A program made the translations under genes and the position numbers. A stretch of DNA of 10,547 nt from a bacterium (GTDB lineage Bacteria; Acidobacteriota; Blastocatellia; Pyrinomonadales; Pyrinomonadaceae): NCBI GenBank assembly GCA_029945985.1, contig JAQSDP010000488.1, positions 1-10,547 on the forward strand. Reading direction: 5' to 3'. Positions 1 to 6,238 of this stretch are shown here, one piece after another; position 1 is the first letter of the stretch, and each line of letters begins with the position of its first letter. The notes under the pieces are model-generated. The model searched no databases and was not told where the DNA came from. It worked only from the letters and a program-made list of their open reading frames with translations.

Positions 1-1179
1 CAGGATACGATTCGCACGTCACTACACTTGTTGCTGGGTTCCCTGGGTATAATGCGGGGCGGCGTGGCTCGATATTCGCGGTATGAGGGCGAACTCTCGC
101 TCGCGGCGGTCAGAGGCCTGGGTGACGAATTTCCGTTAGCATTCCAACTGACTCGCGAAGATGAACGAGCCTTCCTTCAATGCGGGACAGTCGCGCTCGA
201 GGTGCTAGACGCGCGCGACTTAACGCTGCTAAGCAGAAACGGCTGGATACTCGAAGCCAAGGACATCGAACTGATCGTGCCGCTTGTGGTTCACGACGAA
301 GTGTTGGGGATGATCTTTATCGGCGAAAAGGCGTCGGGTGACAAATACTCAAGTCACGACAAAGACATCATCTGCGCGATGGGCAGGCATATCGGCGTCG
401 CTATTTCGCAGCGGAATCTTCTCACCGAACTCGAACGTAAGGCCGACGAAACCCGCAAGCTTTACGACGAGATGCGGACGACCTACGCGGACACGGTCCG
501 GGCCTTCGCCACCGCCATCGATTCCAAGGACAAGTATACCGAGGGCCACTCAACGCGCGTCGGCAAATATACGGAGATCATCGCAAGGGAACTCGGATGG
601 GCGGATGATGAGATCGAAGGAGCGTCCGTCGCCGGGTACCTCCACGACGTGGGCAAACTCACGGTCGAACGCAAGATAATAAACGCCCCGTACAAGATAG
701 ATGCGAAAGAATCCAAGGAACTCAATCGTCATCCGGCCATCGGTTACGAGATCCTTTTGCCGATACATCACCCATACGCCGACGTTCCGCTCGCGGCCAA
801 ATATCATCACGAACGGCTCGACGGCCGCGGCTACCCCGACGGCCTCTACGACCGCGAGATCCCTTACATCGCAAAGATCGTCAACCTCGCCGATTCGTTC
901 GATGCCATGACAACAGACCGTCCCTACAAGCGCCGCCGCCCGGCGATAGAGACGATCGAGGACCTGCGAAAGAATTCCGGCCTGCAGTTTGCTCCCGAGA
1001 TCACTTCGGCACTCTTCCGCGGCCTACTTCGCGAAGCTGGCGGCGAAGTCAAAGAGAAACGGTTCCGAAAACTGCTCGGCCGCGAATACATGGAAACCGA
1101 AAACCTCGTGCCTCTGATCCGGCACGCTCTCGACAACATCGGAGCGACTCAGTCGGTAACCCTAATGAGCCTTGATTAA
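1..1179 (+). CDS. GAF plus HD-GYP c-di-GMP phosphodiesterase, 5' end missing
   Basis: The protein probably hydrolyses cyclic di-GMP in the cytoplasm under control of an N-terminal GAF sensor domain. The reading frame is open to base 1, so the true start lies outside the window; the TTG at base 28 is only the first possible start codon inside it. Counting codons from base 1, a GAF-like region fills about residues 10-140 and a short charged helical linker about 140-170. The HD-GYP domain then carries all the family motifs: GHSTRV with His183, the metal-binding pair His215-Asp216 in YLHDVGK, HPAIGYEIL, HHExLDGRGYP starting at His269 with GYP at 277-279, and a final ADSFDAMTTDRPYK. No metal ligand seems to be lost, so I expect an active enzyme. 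It ends in a basic tail and TAA. No gene on the same strand follows for more than 2 kb. The signal sensed by GAF cannot be read from sequence. Confidence 0.93.
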   Translation, partial: QDTIRTSLHLLLGSLGIMRGGVARYSRYEGELSLAAVRGLGDEFPLAFQLTREDERAFLQCGTVALEVLDARDLTLLSRNGWILEAKDIELIVPLVVHDEVLGMIFIGEKASGDKYSSHDKDIICAMGRHIGVAISQRNLLTELERKADETRKLYDEMRTTYADTVRAFATAIDSKDKYTEGHSTRVGKYTEIIARELGWADDEIEGASVAGYLHDVGKLTVERKIINAPYKIDAKESKELNRHPAIGYEILLPIHHPYADVPLAAKYHHERLDGRGYPDGLYDREIPYIAKIVNLADSFDAMTTDRPYKRRRPAIETIEDLRKNSGLQFAPEITSALFRGLLREAGGEVKEKRFRKLLGREYMETENLVPLIRHALDNIGATQSVTLMSLD

Positions 1180-1338
1180 CGAGGCTCGATCTGCAGGCAG
1201 AGGGATTCCGCCGGCGACTGCCAGCAATACGAGAGCGGCTAATCAAACGTCCAAGCACACCATAAATCCCCACGATCCGATCCTCGACATCACCTCCCAC
1301 TGCTCGTTTTTCTTGATCTAGTCCTGTCGCTTGTCCGG

Positions 1339-1497
1339 CTACTGAGCCACTCCCTTGAACGGTTGATCATCGTCTTTCATAAACTGACCAGTTTCCCTGT
1401 CCCGCTTAACAAACTTCCCGTTCTTAGGATCAAGATCCAACTGTGTTCGATTATCGACCGCGCCTTTTCTGTAGTTTTTTCCTGTGTTTTTCGCCAT
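1339..1497 (-). CDS. small basic conserved protein of 52 residues
   Basis: This short gene starts MAKNTGKNYRKGAV and ends PFKGVAQ before TAG. It is rich in Lys, Arg, Gly and Asp and has no membrane segment or signal peptide. The ATG is preceded by a run of six G residues, four bases away, a good ribosome binding site. From memory, small bacterial proteins with the same opening (MAKNTGKxYRKGAV), a middle of the type NPKTGKxVKRDxxTGKF and an FKGV ending are common in unrelated phyla and have no known function; here the middle reads NGKFVKRDRETGQF. The match along the whole length makes it a real gene rather than a chance frame. It stands alone between the end of the HD-GYP gene and the end of the MgtC-like gene. 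The lysine-rich composition would suit contact with nucleic acid, but that is a guess. Confidence 0.82.
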   Translation of the reverse strand: MAKNTGKNYRKGAVDNRTQLDLDPKNGKFVKRDRETGQFMKDDDQPFKGVAQ

Positions 1498-1625
1498 AAA
1501 TCCCCCCAAAATTCGAACTCGGAACTGTACATATTGGCGTTTTATGCAAAAAGAATGCCGCTCTCTACAGGGGGAGCGTGGCAGCCTTTCTAAGAGTGGA
1601 AGAGGTGGGTATTAGTTGCAGAGCG

Positions 1626-1637
1626 CGGCTTTAGCCG
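1626..1637. repeat. small extragenic palindrome, possibly REP-like
   Basis: The sequence CGGCTTTAGCCG can form a short GC-rich stem around a TTTA loop, flanked by further GC-rich sequence. It lies in the 205-base gap between the 52-residue gene and the MgtC-like gene. Palindromes of this kind (CGGC-TTTA-GCCG) are often dispersed extragenic elements moved by REP-associated tyrosine transposases. Only one copy occurs in this window, so the assignment is tentative. The rest of the 1498-1702 gap shows no coding sequence. Confidence 0.3.
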
Positions 1638-1702
1638 TCACGTTGATGAGGGTATTGGCGCGGATCTGATCTTGGATGCGCTACCAATTGAGCAGAGTCG
1701 CG

Positions 1703-2173
1703 TCACACCTCGTCCTGCTTATCGGCTGCCTTCAGCGCTTTAAGCTCGAATATGCTGACGAATCTAAGTATGAAGAAAACTATCGCCGTCGAACCTGCGG
1801 CAAGGAAATAACGCTCGAGTCCGATCAGGATCCCGATCGCGGCCGTTGTCACGATTCCCGCGGCGGTCGTGAGGCCGTGGATGTCAGATCGATCTTTCTT
1901 AAAGATGATCGTCCCGGCCCCCAGAAAGCTGATGCCCGTAACGATAGCCCCAACCAGGTTCGCGGCGTCAAAGCGGACGTGATCGCCGTAGGCGCGAAAT
2001 GACACCGCCATAAATTCGCCGACGACGGTGAATAGAACGGACGCGACGCCAACCAGAATGTGTGTCCTCAAGCCCGCTGCTTTGCCCGAAGCTTCGCGTT
2101 CCCATCCGAGGATCCCGCAGAGTAGGCACGCGACCAGCACGCGCAGGAGTATCGAAAGGTCGTCTTGAAACAT
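1703..2173 (-). CDS. MgtC/SapB family inner-membrane protein
   Basis: This 156-residue, strongly hydrophobic protein has about four to five membrane segments (roughly residues 5-23, 37-56, 72-91, 103-120 and 123-142). Family motifs are clear: GWERE at 23-27 followed by GLRTHILVG, TGISFLGAGTII at 79-90, and HGLTTAAGI at 99-107. MgtC of Salmonella helps survival at low magnesium and inside macrophages by acting on the ATP synthase, but chromosomal SapB-like members of environmental bacteria are mostly uncharacterised. One deviation: the usual FDPxR before the GIGFLGAG motif reads FDAAN here, losing the Arg. The gene starts 8 bases after the stop of the STAS-like gene and has no clear ribosome binding site, so translational coupling within one operon is likely. 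The protein is shorter than MgtC of Salmonella because it lacks the C-terminal soluble domain. Confidence 0.9.
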   Translation of the reverse strand: MFQDDLSILLRVLVACLLCGILGWEREASGKAAGLRTHILVGVASVLFTVVGEFMAVSFRAYGDHVRFDAANLVGAIVTGISFLGAGTIIFKKDRSDIHGLTTAAGIVTTAAIGILIGLERYFLAAGSTAIVFFILRFVSIFELKALKAADKQDEV

Positions 2174-2181
2174 CAGGTATT

Positions 2182-2592
2182 TTATTCAGAAGTCAGCCAG
2201 CGGTCGGCCGTTTCCTGATCGCTGAAGAGCCGAACATTGATCCCGTTGTGAACGGCCACGTCGCGTCCGAACTCGTTGACTTCTTCCTGCTCAAGAAAGC
2301 GGTCCACGTACGCCACCCGGATTCCCGCGTAGCCCAGCTCCGGCATCTCCGAGCCGACGCGATAGGCGTCCTCTTTCGTAGCACCCGCAGAGATATTTTC
2401 CTCGATCAGGACTTGGTTGAACGATCGAACTTTACACTCGTCCGCGATCTCCTTGAGAAAGGCTGACAGAATCTCATATCCGTATGCTTCACCGTGTACG
2501 AGTGCATACAGATACATAGGATAATTCTCGAAAACTATCGTGTACTGGCGATCAGATTGGTTTTCCACGGCTTGCCTCCCGAATCCTTGCAT
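2182..2592 (-). CDS. uncharacterised STAS/SpoIIAA-like small protein
   Basis: The function is unknown. The 136-residue protein is soluble and alternates strand- and helix-like stretches: an N-terminal strand pair (YTIVFENYPMYLYALVHGE), a helix with AFLKEIADECK, a strand NQVLIEE, and an ending AVHNGINVRLFSDQETADRWL. That ending, with a near-invariant asparagine-glycine and a final aromatic-leucine helix, resembles the STAS/SpoIIAA-like proteins found as orphan genes in many bacteria. Start choice: the longest frame begins at a TTG at 2619, but the ATG at 2592 has GGAGG four bases before it. A GTG at 2568 is also possible, with GGGAGG six bases before it, and would remove the poorly conserved first 8 residues. 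The gene is followed after 8 bases by the MgtC-like gene and preceded by lysR at 75 bases on the same strand. Confidence 0.75.
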   Translation of the reverse strand: MQGFGRQAVENQSDRQYTIVFENYPMYLYALVHGEAYGYEILSAFLKEIADECKVRSFNQVLIEENISAGATKEDAYRVGSEMPELGYAGIRVAYVDRFLEQEEVNEFGRDVAVHNGINVRLFSDQETADRWLTSE

Positions 2593-2628
2593 ACGTCCTC
2601 CGTAGGTCGTGGGCTGCAAATTGTTGTG

Positions 2629-2656
2629 AGGATAACGATTATATATCTGATGTCAG
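2629..2656 (-). promoter_or_regulatory. possible promoter for the STAS-like and MgtC-like genes
   Basis: On the minus strand CTGACA (2656-2651) is followed after 16 bases by TATCCT (2634-2629), and a perfect TATAAT (2643-2638) lies in between without a good -35 box of its own. The position, 37-60 bases before the start at 2592 and within the 75-base gap after lysR, suits a promoter for the two downstream genes, but the match is modest and read-through from lysR is also possible. Confidence 0.3.
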
Positions 2657-2667
2657 GATCCGCGCCA

Positions 2668-3555
2668 TTATTCTTGCGCTTCGAGCAGTTGTACGAACTT
2701 CTTCGCCGCCAACGAAAGAGTTCGGTCCGAGCGATAGATGACGCCTACCGGCCTCACCCATTCTTTCTCAGCCAGTTTCACGATAGACAATTGCCCGGCC
2801 CTTTCCTCATCGAGTACCGCGGCGAGCGGCAGGATGGCGACGCCAAATCCGACCTCGACCGCTCGTTTGATCGTCTCGATATTGTCAAACTCCGCCGTCT
2901 TATTGACCTCGACGCCGGCACCCTTCAAGATCTTGTCCGTTGCCTTCCGCGTCGGCGTGTCCCTCTCGAACTGCACGAAGTTGATCCCGGTCAGGTCCTT
3001 GGTCTTGATCTGGGCGCGCTTGGCGAGTTTATGATCAGGCGGGCAGGTCAAAACCATTCGATCGCTCGGCATAGGAACGATGGTCAATCCGCGGCGTGGT
3101 TCCGGAAACGCTAGAATGCCCAATTCAACTGCTCCCGACATCACGTCGCGTACCACCTTTGTCGTACGCGAATATTCGAGGTCGATCCGAGCGGAAGGGA
3201 ACTTGGACATAAATTCACCGACCTTCTGCGGCATCTCATGGAGCCCGACGGAATAGGTGCAAGCCACCTTGACCGTGCCGCCGATCTTGCCCACAAGCCC
3301 ACGAAGCGATTCCTGCAGCTCGGCATATGCCGTTAGCACCTTCTTCGATTCACGAAAGAATACCTCGCCCGCCGGTGTCAGCTTCACCTCGCGCCTGCCG
3401 CGGACCCGCTCAAGCAGCTTCCGTTTGAATTTCTCCTCAAGCGACCGTATCTGCTGGCTCACCGCCGACTGCGTGATAAAATTGCGCTCGGCGGCAAGCG
3501 AGAAACTCTGAAGGTCAACCAGGTCGCAAAAGATCTTTAGCGTTTCGATATGCAT
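2668..3555 (-). CDS. LysR-type transcriptional regulator
   Basis: The 295-residue protein has the normal length and layout of a LysR-type regulator. A winged helix-turn-helix occupies about residues 1-60 (ETLKIFCDLVDLQSFSLAAE, then TQSAVSQQIRSLEE as recognition helix, and the wing with LTPAGE). A linker helix and a two-lobed effector-binding domain follow, about 92-292, with VKVACTYSVGLHEMP, the central DLTGINFVQFERDTP loop and VEVGFGVAILPL. The effector domain looks closer to the CysL/CbbR branch than to amino-acid sensors, but the ligand cannot be named. The gene is divergent from sdhC across 156 bases containing face-to-face promoter-like sequences and inverted repeats, the usual place for LysR autoregulation and control of the neighbour. 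Control of sdhCAB is therefore a fair inference, unproven. The ATG at 3555 has only a weak purine-rich site (AGAAAAG) before it. Confidence 0.95.
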   Translation of the reverse strand: MHIETLKIFCDLVDLQSFSLAAERNFITQSAVSQQIRSLEEKFKRKLLERVRGRREVKLTPAGEVFFRESKKVLTAYAELQESLRGLVGKIGGTVKVACTYSVGLHEMPQKVGEFMSKFPSARIDLEYSRTTKVVRDVMSGAVELGILAFPEPRRGLTIVPMPSDRMVLTCPPDHKLAKRAQIKTKDLTGINFVQFERDTPTRKATDKILKGAGVEVNKTAEFDNIETIKRAVEVGFGVAILPLAAVLDEERAGQLSIVKLAEKEWVRPVGVIYRSDRTLSLAAKKFVQLLEAQE

Positions 3556-3596
3556 ACTTTTCTAATATATCACCGCGAAAAAATTCATTTCTCCTA

Positions 3597-3625
3597 ATAA
3601 TAAAAATCCGCTAACATAAAATCAA
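3597..3625 (-). promoter_or_regulatory. predicted lysR promoter
   Basis: On the minus strand TTGATT (3625-3620) and TATTAT (3602-3597) are separated by 17 bases, matching the sigma-70 type consensus in 4 and 5 of 6 positions. Transcription would begin near 3590 and give a leader of about 35 bases before the lysR ATG. Confidence 0.5.
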
Positions 3626-3637
3626 ATCGGACCGATT
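3625..3637. promoter_or_regulatory. dyad AATCGG-A-CCGATT between the divergent promoters
   Basis: This 13-base inverted repeat has perfect six-base arms around a single central base. It fills the space between the -35 boxes of the predicted lysR and sdhC promoters and overlaps each by one or two bases. That is where a divergently encoded regulator usually binds. It does not contain the textbook T-N11-A spacing of LysR boxes, so a different regulator is possible. Confidence 0.5.
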
Positions 3638-3665
3638 GCCCAAATTTCGACTTTGGTCTTAAAAT
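3636..3665 (+). promoter_or_regulatory. predicted promoter of the sdhCAB operon
   Basis: TTGCCC (3636-3641) and TAAAAT (3660-3665) are separated by 18 bases; the -10 box differs from consensus at one position. Transcription would begin near 3672, giving a leader of about 40 bases before sdhC. The region is AT-rich compared with the genes around it. Confidence 0.5.
3640..3656. promoter_or_regulatory. inverted repeat CCAAA-N7-TTTGG inside the sdhC promoter
   Basis: Perfect five-base arms (3640-3644 and 3652-3656) surround seven bases, with a centre-to-centre distance of about one helical turn. The repeat lies between the predicted -35 and -10 boxes, so a protein bound here would block RNA polymerase. 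Five-base arms can occur by chance in AT-rich DNA. Confidence 0.3.
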
Positions 3666-3679
3666 CAAGGGGTTCAATC

Positions 3680-3693
3680 AATTAACGTTAATT
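3680..3693. promoter_or_regulatory. perfect 14-bp palindrome before sdhC, probable operator
   Basis: AATTAACGTTAATT is fully self-complementary and lies 18 bases before the sdhC start codon, just downstream of the predicted transcription start. Such a position fits a repressor roadblock or a site for a second regulator of the operon. A hairpin is unlikely because there is no loop. The protein that would bind it is not evident. Confidence 0.45.
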
Positions 3694-3711
3694 TCCGACC
3701 AAGCTGAGAAG

Positions 3712-4443
3712 ATGGCCATCAAATTTAGCAGGACATTCCTGCTTCGAAAGCTCCACCAGATAACAGGTATTGTGCCGCTAGGCGCCTTTTTTTTCGTGCA
3801 TATGTTTACGAATTCCAAGGCGATGAATGGCGAGGCGGCTTTTGAAAAGGCCGTCCAGGAGCTCCACGACACACCGTTCCTTCTCTTCATTGAGATATTC
3901 GGAATATTCCTCCCGCTGCTTTTTCATTCGATCTACGGCGTAATAATCTCATCGGAGGCGCGTTCAAATGCGCTCGGATATTCGTATGCCCGGAACTGGT
4001 TTTACTTTTTCCAGAGAGCGACGGGAATATTCTTATTCGTGTTCATTCTTTTCCACATTCTCAATCTCCGGTTCGGCCTGATACCGGGTCTCAATCTGAC
4101 GCCGGTGGCGGGTAACGCGGATCTCTCCTTCAACATAATTGCCGCCGAGTTTCAGATACCCTGGGTGATGGTTTTTTACATGCTCGGCATTGCGGCAACG
4201 GCGTGGCACCTCGCGTACGGCATTTTTCTCTTTGTCGTCGATTGGGGGATCGTCATCGGCGAGAACGCACAGAAATATACGCTGTACGCATGCATCGCGC
4301 TAGCGGCTGCACTGTTCGGAGTGGGAGCGAACGCGGCAGTCTCCTTCGTACGCCCGTGCGGATTATTTCCGCAAGCATTGTGCGAGCATAAATCCGAATC
4401 GAAACCGGTATCGAAACCAACAGCAGAGTCAAAGCGATTCTAA
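3712..4443 (+). CDS. sdhC: succinate dehydrogenase cytochrome b subunit (b558 type)
   Basis: SdhC anchors the succinate dehydrogenase complex in the inner membrane and hands electrons to quinone through two b haems. The 243-residue protein has five membrane segments (about 16-33, 55-80, 98-118, 148-178 and 189-212), as in the fused anchor of Bacillus and of Wolinella fumarate reductase, so no separate SdhD is expected, and none is found. Histidines suited to haem ligation stand in four segments: His30 (FFFVHMF), His72 (LFHSIYG), His115 (LFHILN) and His166 (AWHLAYG); His15 is the further conserved one. The type usually works with menaquinone. Two oddities are an enlarged loop before segment 4 (about 122-147) and a charged tail of about 30 residues after segment 5, with Cys216 and Cys224 and several SKP/ESK units. 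The stop is one base before the sdhA ATG. The ribosome binding site is weak. Confidence 0.93.
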   Translation: MAIKFSRTFLLRKLHQITGIVPLGAFFFVHMFTNSKAMNGEAAFEKAVQELHDTPFLLFIEIFGIFLPLLFHSIYGVIISSEARSNALGYSYARNWFYFFQRATGIFLFVFILFHILNLRFGLIPGLNLTPVAGNADLSFNIIAAEFQIPWVMVFYMLGIAATAWHLAYGIFLFVVDWGIVIGENAQKYTLYACIALAAALFGVGANAAVSFVRPCGLFPQALCEHKSESKPVSKPTAESKRF

Positions 4444-4444
4444 T

Positions 4445-6238
4445 ATGGCATCAGGATTAAAAATTGCGATCGTCGGCGGCGGGCTTGCGGGCCTTGCGGC
4501 GGCAATGAAGATCGCGGAAGCGGGGCACGAGGTCGATATGATCTCCGTCGTGCCGGTAAAGCGTTCGCATTCGGTATGTGCACAGGGTGGCATTAACGGA
4601 GCCGTGAACACGAAGGGTGAAGGGGATTCGCCTGCGAAGCACCTAGATGACACGGTGTACGGCGGCGACTTTCTTGCGAATCAGACGCCGGTGAAGCGGA
4701 TGTGTGACATGGCACCGGAGATCATCTACCTCTTCGACCGCATGGGCGTGCCGTTTTCGCGTACGAAAGAAGGACTGCTCGACTTCCGGCGATTCGGCGG
4801 AACGCTGCATCATCGAACTGCATTTGCCGGAGCGTCGACGGGACAGCAGCTCCTTTACGCGCTCGATGAACAGGTGAGGAAATGGGAGACGCAAGGCAAG
4901 GTCAACAAGTACGAAGGGTGGGAAATGCTCTCGCTGATCCTAGATGACCACCAGGTTTGTCGCGGATTGGTCGCGATGAATCTTCAAACCCTCGAGCTGA
5001 AGTCCTTCGCAGCAGACGCAGTAATAATGGCCACCGGCGGTCCTGGAATGGTTTTCGGGAAGTCGACAAATTCGCAGACATGCACCGGCTCAGCCGTTTC
5101 GGCGTGCTATCAGCAGGGAGCTAAATACGCTAACGGCGAGTTCATCCAGGTTCATCCGACGTCGATCCCCGGTGAAGATAAGCTCCGCCTTATGTCGGAG
5201 TCGGCGCGCGGAGAGGGTGGCCGAGTGTGGGTTCCTAGACAGGACGGCGATAACCGCGATCCGCGGAACATTCCGGATGCCGAGCGATTGTATTTTCTGG
5301 AAGAGAAGTATCCAGCATACGGCAATCTCGTCCCTCGCGATATCGCGACGCGGGAGATCTTCCAGATATGCCTCGAAGGACACGGCGTCGCGGGCGAAAA
5401 TCAGGTGTATCTGGATCTTACGCACATCGATCCCGAAACGCTCACACGGAAGCTGGGCGCGATACTGGAGATCTACGAGATGTTCGTGGGCGACGATCCT
5501 CGGTATGTGCCGATGCGGATCTTCCCGGGCGTCCATTATTCGATGGGCGGTCTGTGGGTCGACTCCGAGCAGCGGACGAACATTCCCGGATTGTTCGCGG
5601 CGGGTGAGTGCGATTATTCGATCCACGGGGCCAACCGGCTCGGTGCCAACTCGCTTCTCTCGTGTGTTTACGGCGGCTTCGTCGCTGCACCGTCCGCACT
5701 CGAATTCGCGAAGAACGTTGAACGCGGAAGCACCGAGACCAACGGCATTCACGAGGCGGAGGTTCAACGGCAGCAGGAGATCAATGATTCGATCGTCAAA
5801 AACGAAGGCGGCGAGAACCAGTACAAACTCCACGAAGAGATGGCAAAGTGGATGACTGACAATGTCACGGTTGTTCGATACAACGACAGATTGAAAGCAA
5901 CCGATGAGAAACTGCTGGAGATCCAGGAGCGCTTTGGCAAGATATCGATCAACGACTCCAACCTTTGGGCCACCCAGGCAGTGCCGCATGCACGGCAGCT
6001 CTGGAATATGACCCACCTAGCACGGGTAATCACGCTCGGAGCCTTGAATCGGAACGAATCCCGCGGAGCTCACTACAAACCGGAGTTCCCAGAGCGTGAC
6101 GACGAGAACTTTATGAAGACAACGATCGCCGAGTACTCGGACGAGTCACCGGTGCTTAGCTACGAAGCGATCGATGTCTCACTCGTCGAGCCTCGTAAGC
6201 GCGATTACAGCAGCAAGGGGAAAGCCAAGAGCAACTAG
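4445..6238 (+). CDS. sdhA: succinate dehydrogenase flavoprotein subunit
   Basis: SdhA oxidises succinate to fumarate on the cytoplasmic face and passes electrons to SdhB; it belongs to the citric acid cycle and respiratory complex II. The 597-residue length is normal. Residues 7-35 form the dinucleotide-binding fold (GGGLAGLAAA at 11-20). His42 in RSHSVCAQGG is the expected covalent attachment site of FAD. Active-site residues are in place: His237 in VHPTS, Ser251-Glu252 before the RGEGG loop, Arg298 in PRDIATRE as proton shuttle, His364 in GVHYSMGG and Arg398 in GANRLGANSLL. The C-terminal helical domain (about 450-560) and a basic, poorly conserved tail follow. Sequence alone does not separate succinate dehydrogenase from the related fumarate reductases, but gene order C-A-B is that of the Bacillus-type dehydrogenase. 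It starts one base after the sdhC stop without an obvious ribosome binding site, so coupling is likely. Confidence 0.97.
   Translation: MASGLKIAIVGGGLAGLAAAMKIAEAGHEVDMISVVPVKRSHSVCAQGGINGAVNTKGEGDSPAKHLDDTVYGGDFLANQTPVKRMCDMAPEIIYLFDRMGVPFSRTKEGLLDFRRFGGTLHHRTAFAGASTGQQLLYALDEQVRKWETQGKVNKYEGWEMLSLILDDHQVCRGLVAMNLQTLELKSFAADAVIMATGGPGMVFGKSTNSQTCTGSAVSACYQQGAKYANGEFIQVHPTSIPGEDKLRLMSESARGEGGRVWVPRQDGDNRDPRNIPDAERLYFLEEKYPAYGNLVPRDIATREIFQICLEGHGVAGENQVYLDLTHIDPETLTRKLGAILEIYEMFVGDDPRYVPMRIFPGVHYSMGGLWVDSEQRTNIPGLFAAGECDYSIHGANRLGANSLLSCVYGGFVAAPSALEFAKNVERGSTETNGIHEAEVQRQQEINDSIVKNEGGENQYKLHEEMAKWMTDNVTVVRYNDRLKATDEKLLEIQERFGKISINDSNLWATQAVPHARQLWNMTHLARVITLGALNRNESRGAHYKPEFPERDDENFMKTTIAEYSDESPVLSYEAIDVSLVEPRKRDYSSKGKAKSN

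Noticed and set aside
1167..1187. GAGCCT/AGGCTC hairpin over the stop of the HD-GYP gene as terminator
   Set aside because: Six base pairs with a nine-base loop and no T run after it; too weak to call.
1363..1593. Plus-strand frame of 76 residues in the gap after the HD-GYP gene
   Set aside because: It lies opposite the convincing 52-residue gene, lacks a ribosome binding site and has no recognisable protein character.
1660..1720. Possible tRNA gene on the minus strand (D-arm-like sequence at 1675-1694)
   Set aside because: Anticodon stem does not pair, there is no TTCGA-type T loop nearby and no acceptor stem. At most a fragment; may be chance.
2494..3114. Plus-strand frame of 206 residues opposite lysR
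   Set aside because: Antisense to a complete LysR-type gene, with no ribosome binding site or known domain.
3562..3588. Eight-codon reading frame (MNFFAVIY) in the lysR leader as a regulatory peptide
   Set aside because: Its ATG is only about two bases from the predicted transcription start and two bases from AGGAG, so efficient translation is doubtful; no repeated regulatory codons.
5090..6016. Long minus-strand frame of 308 residues inside sdhA
   Set aside because: Shadow of sdhA, which has complete family motifs along its length; the antisense frame is rich in Arg, His and Val without recognisable motifs.
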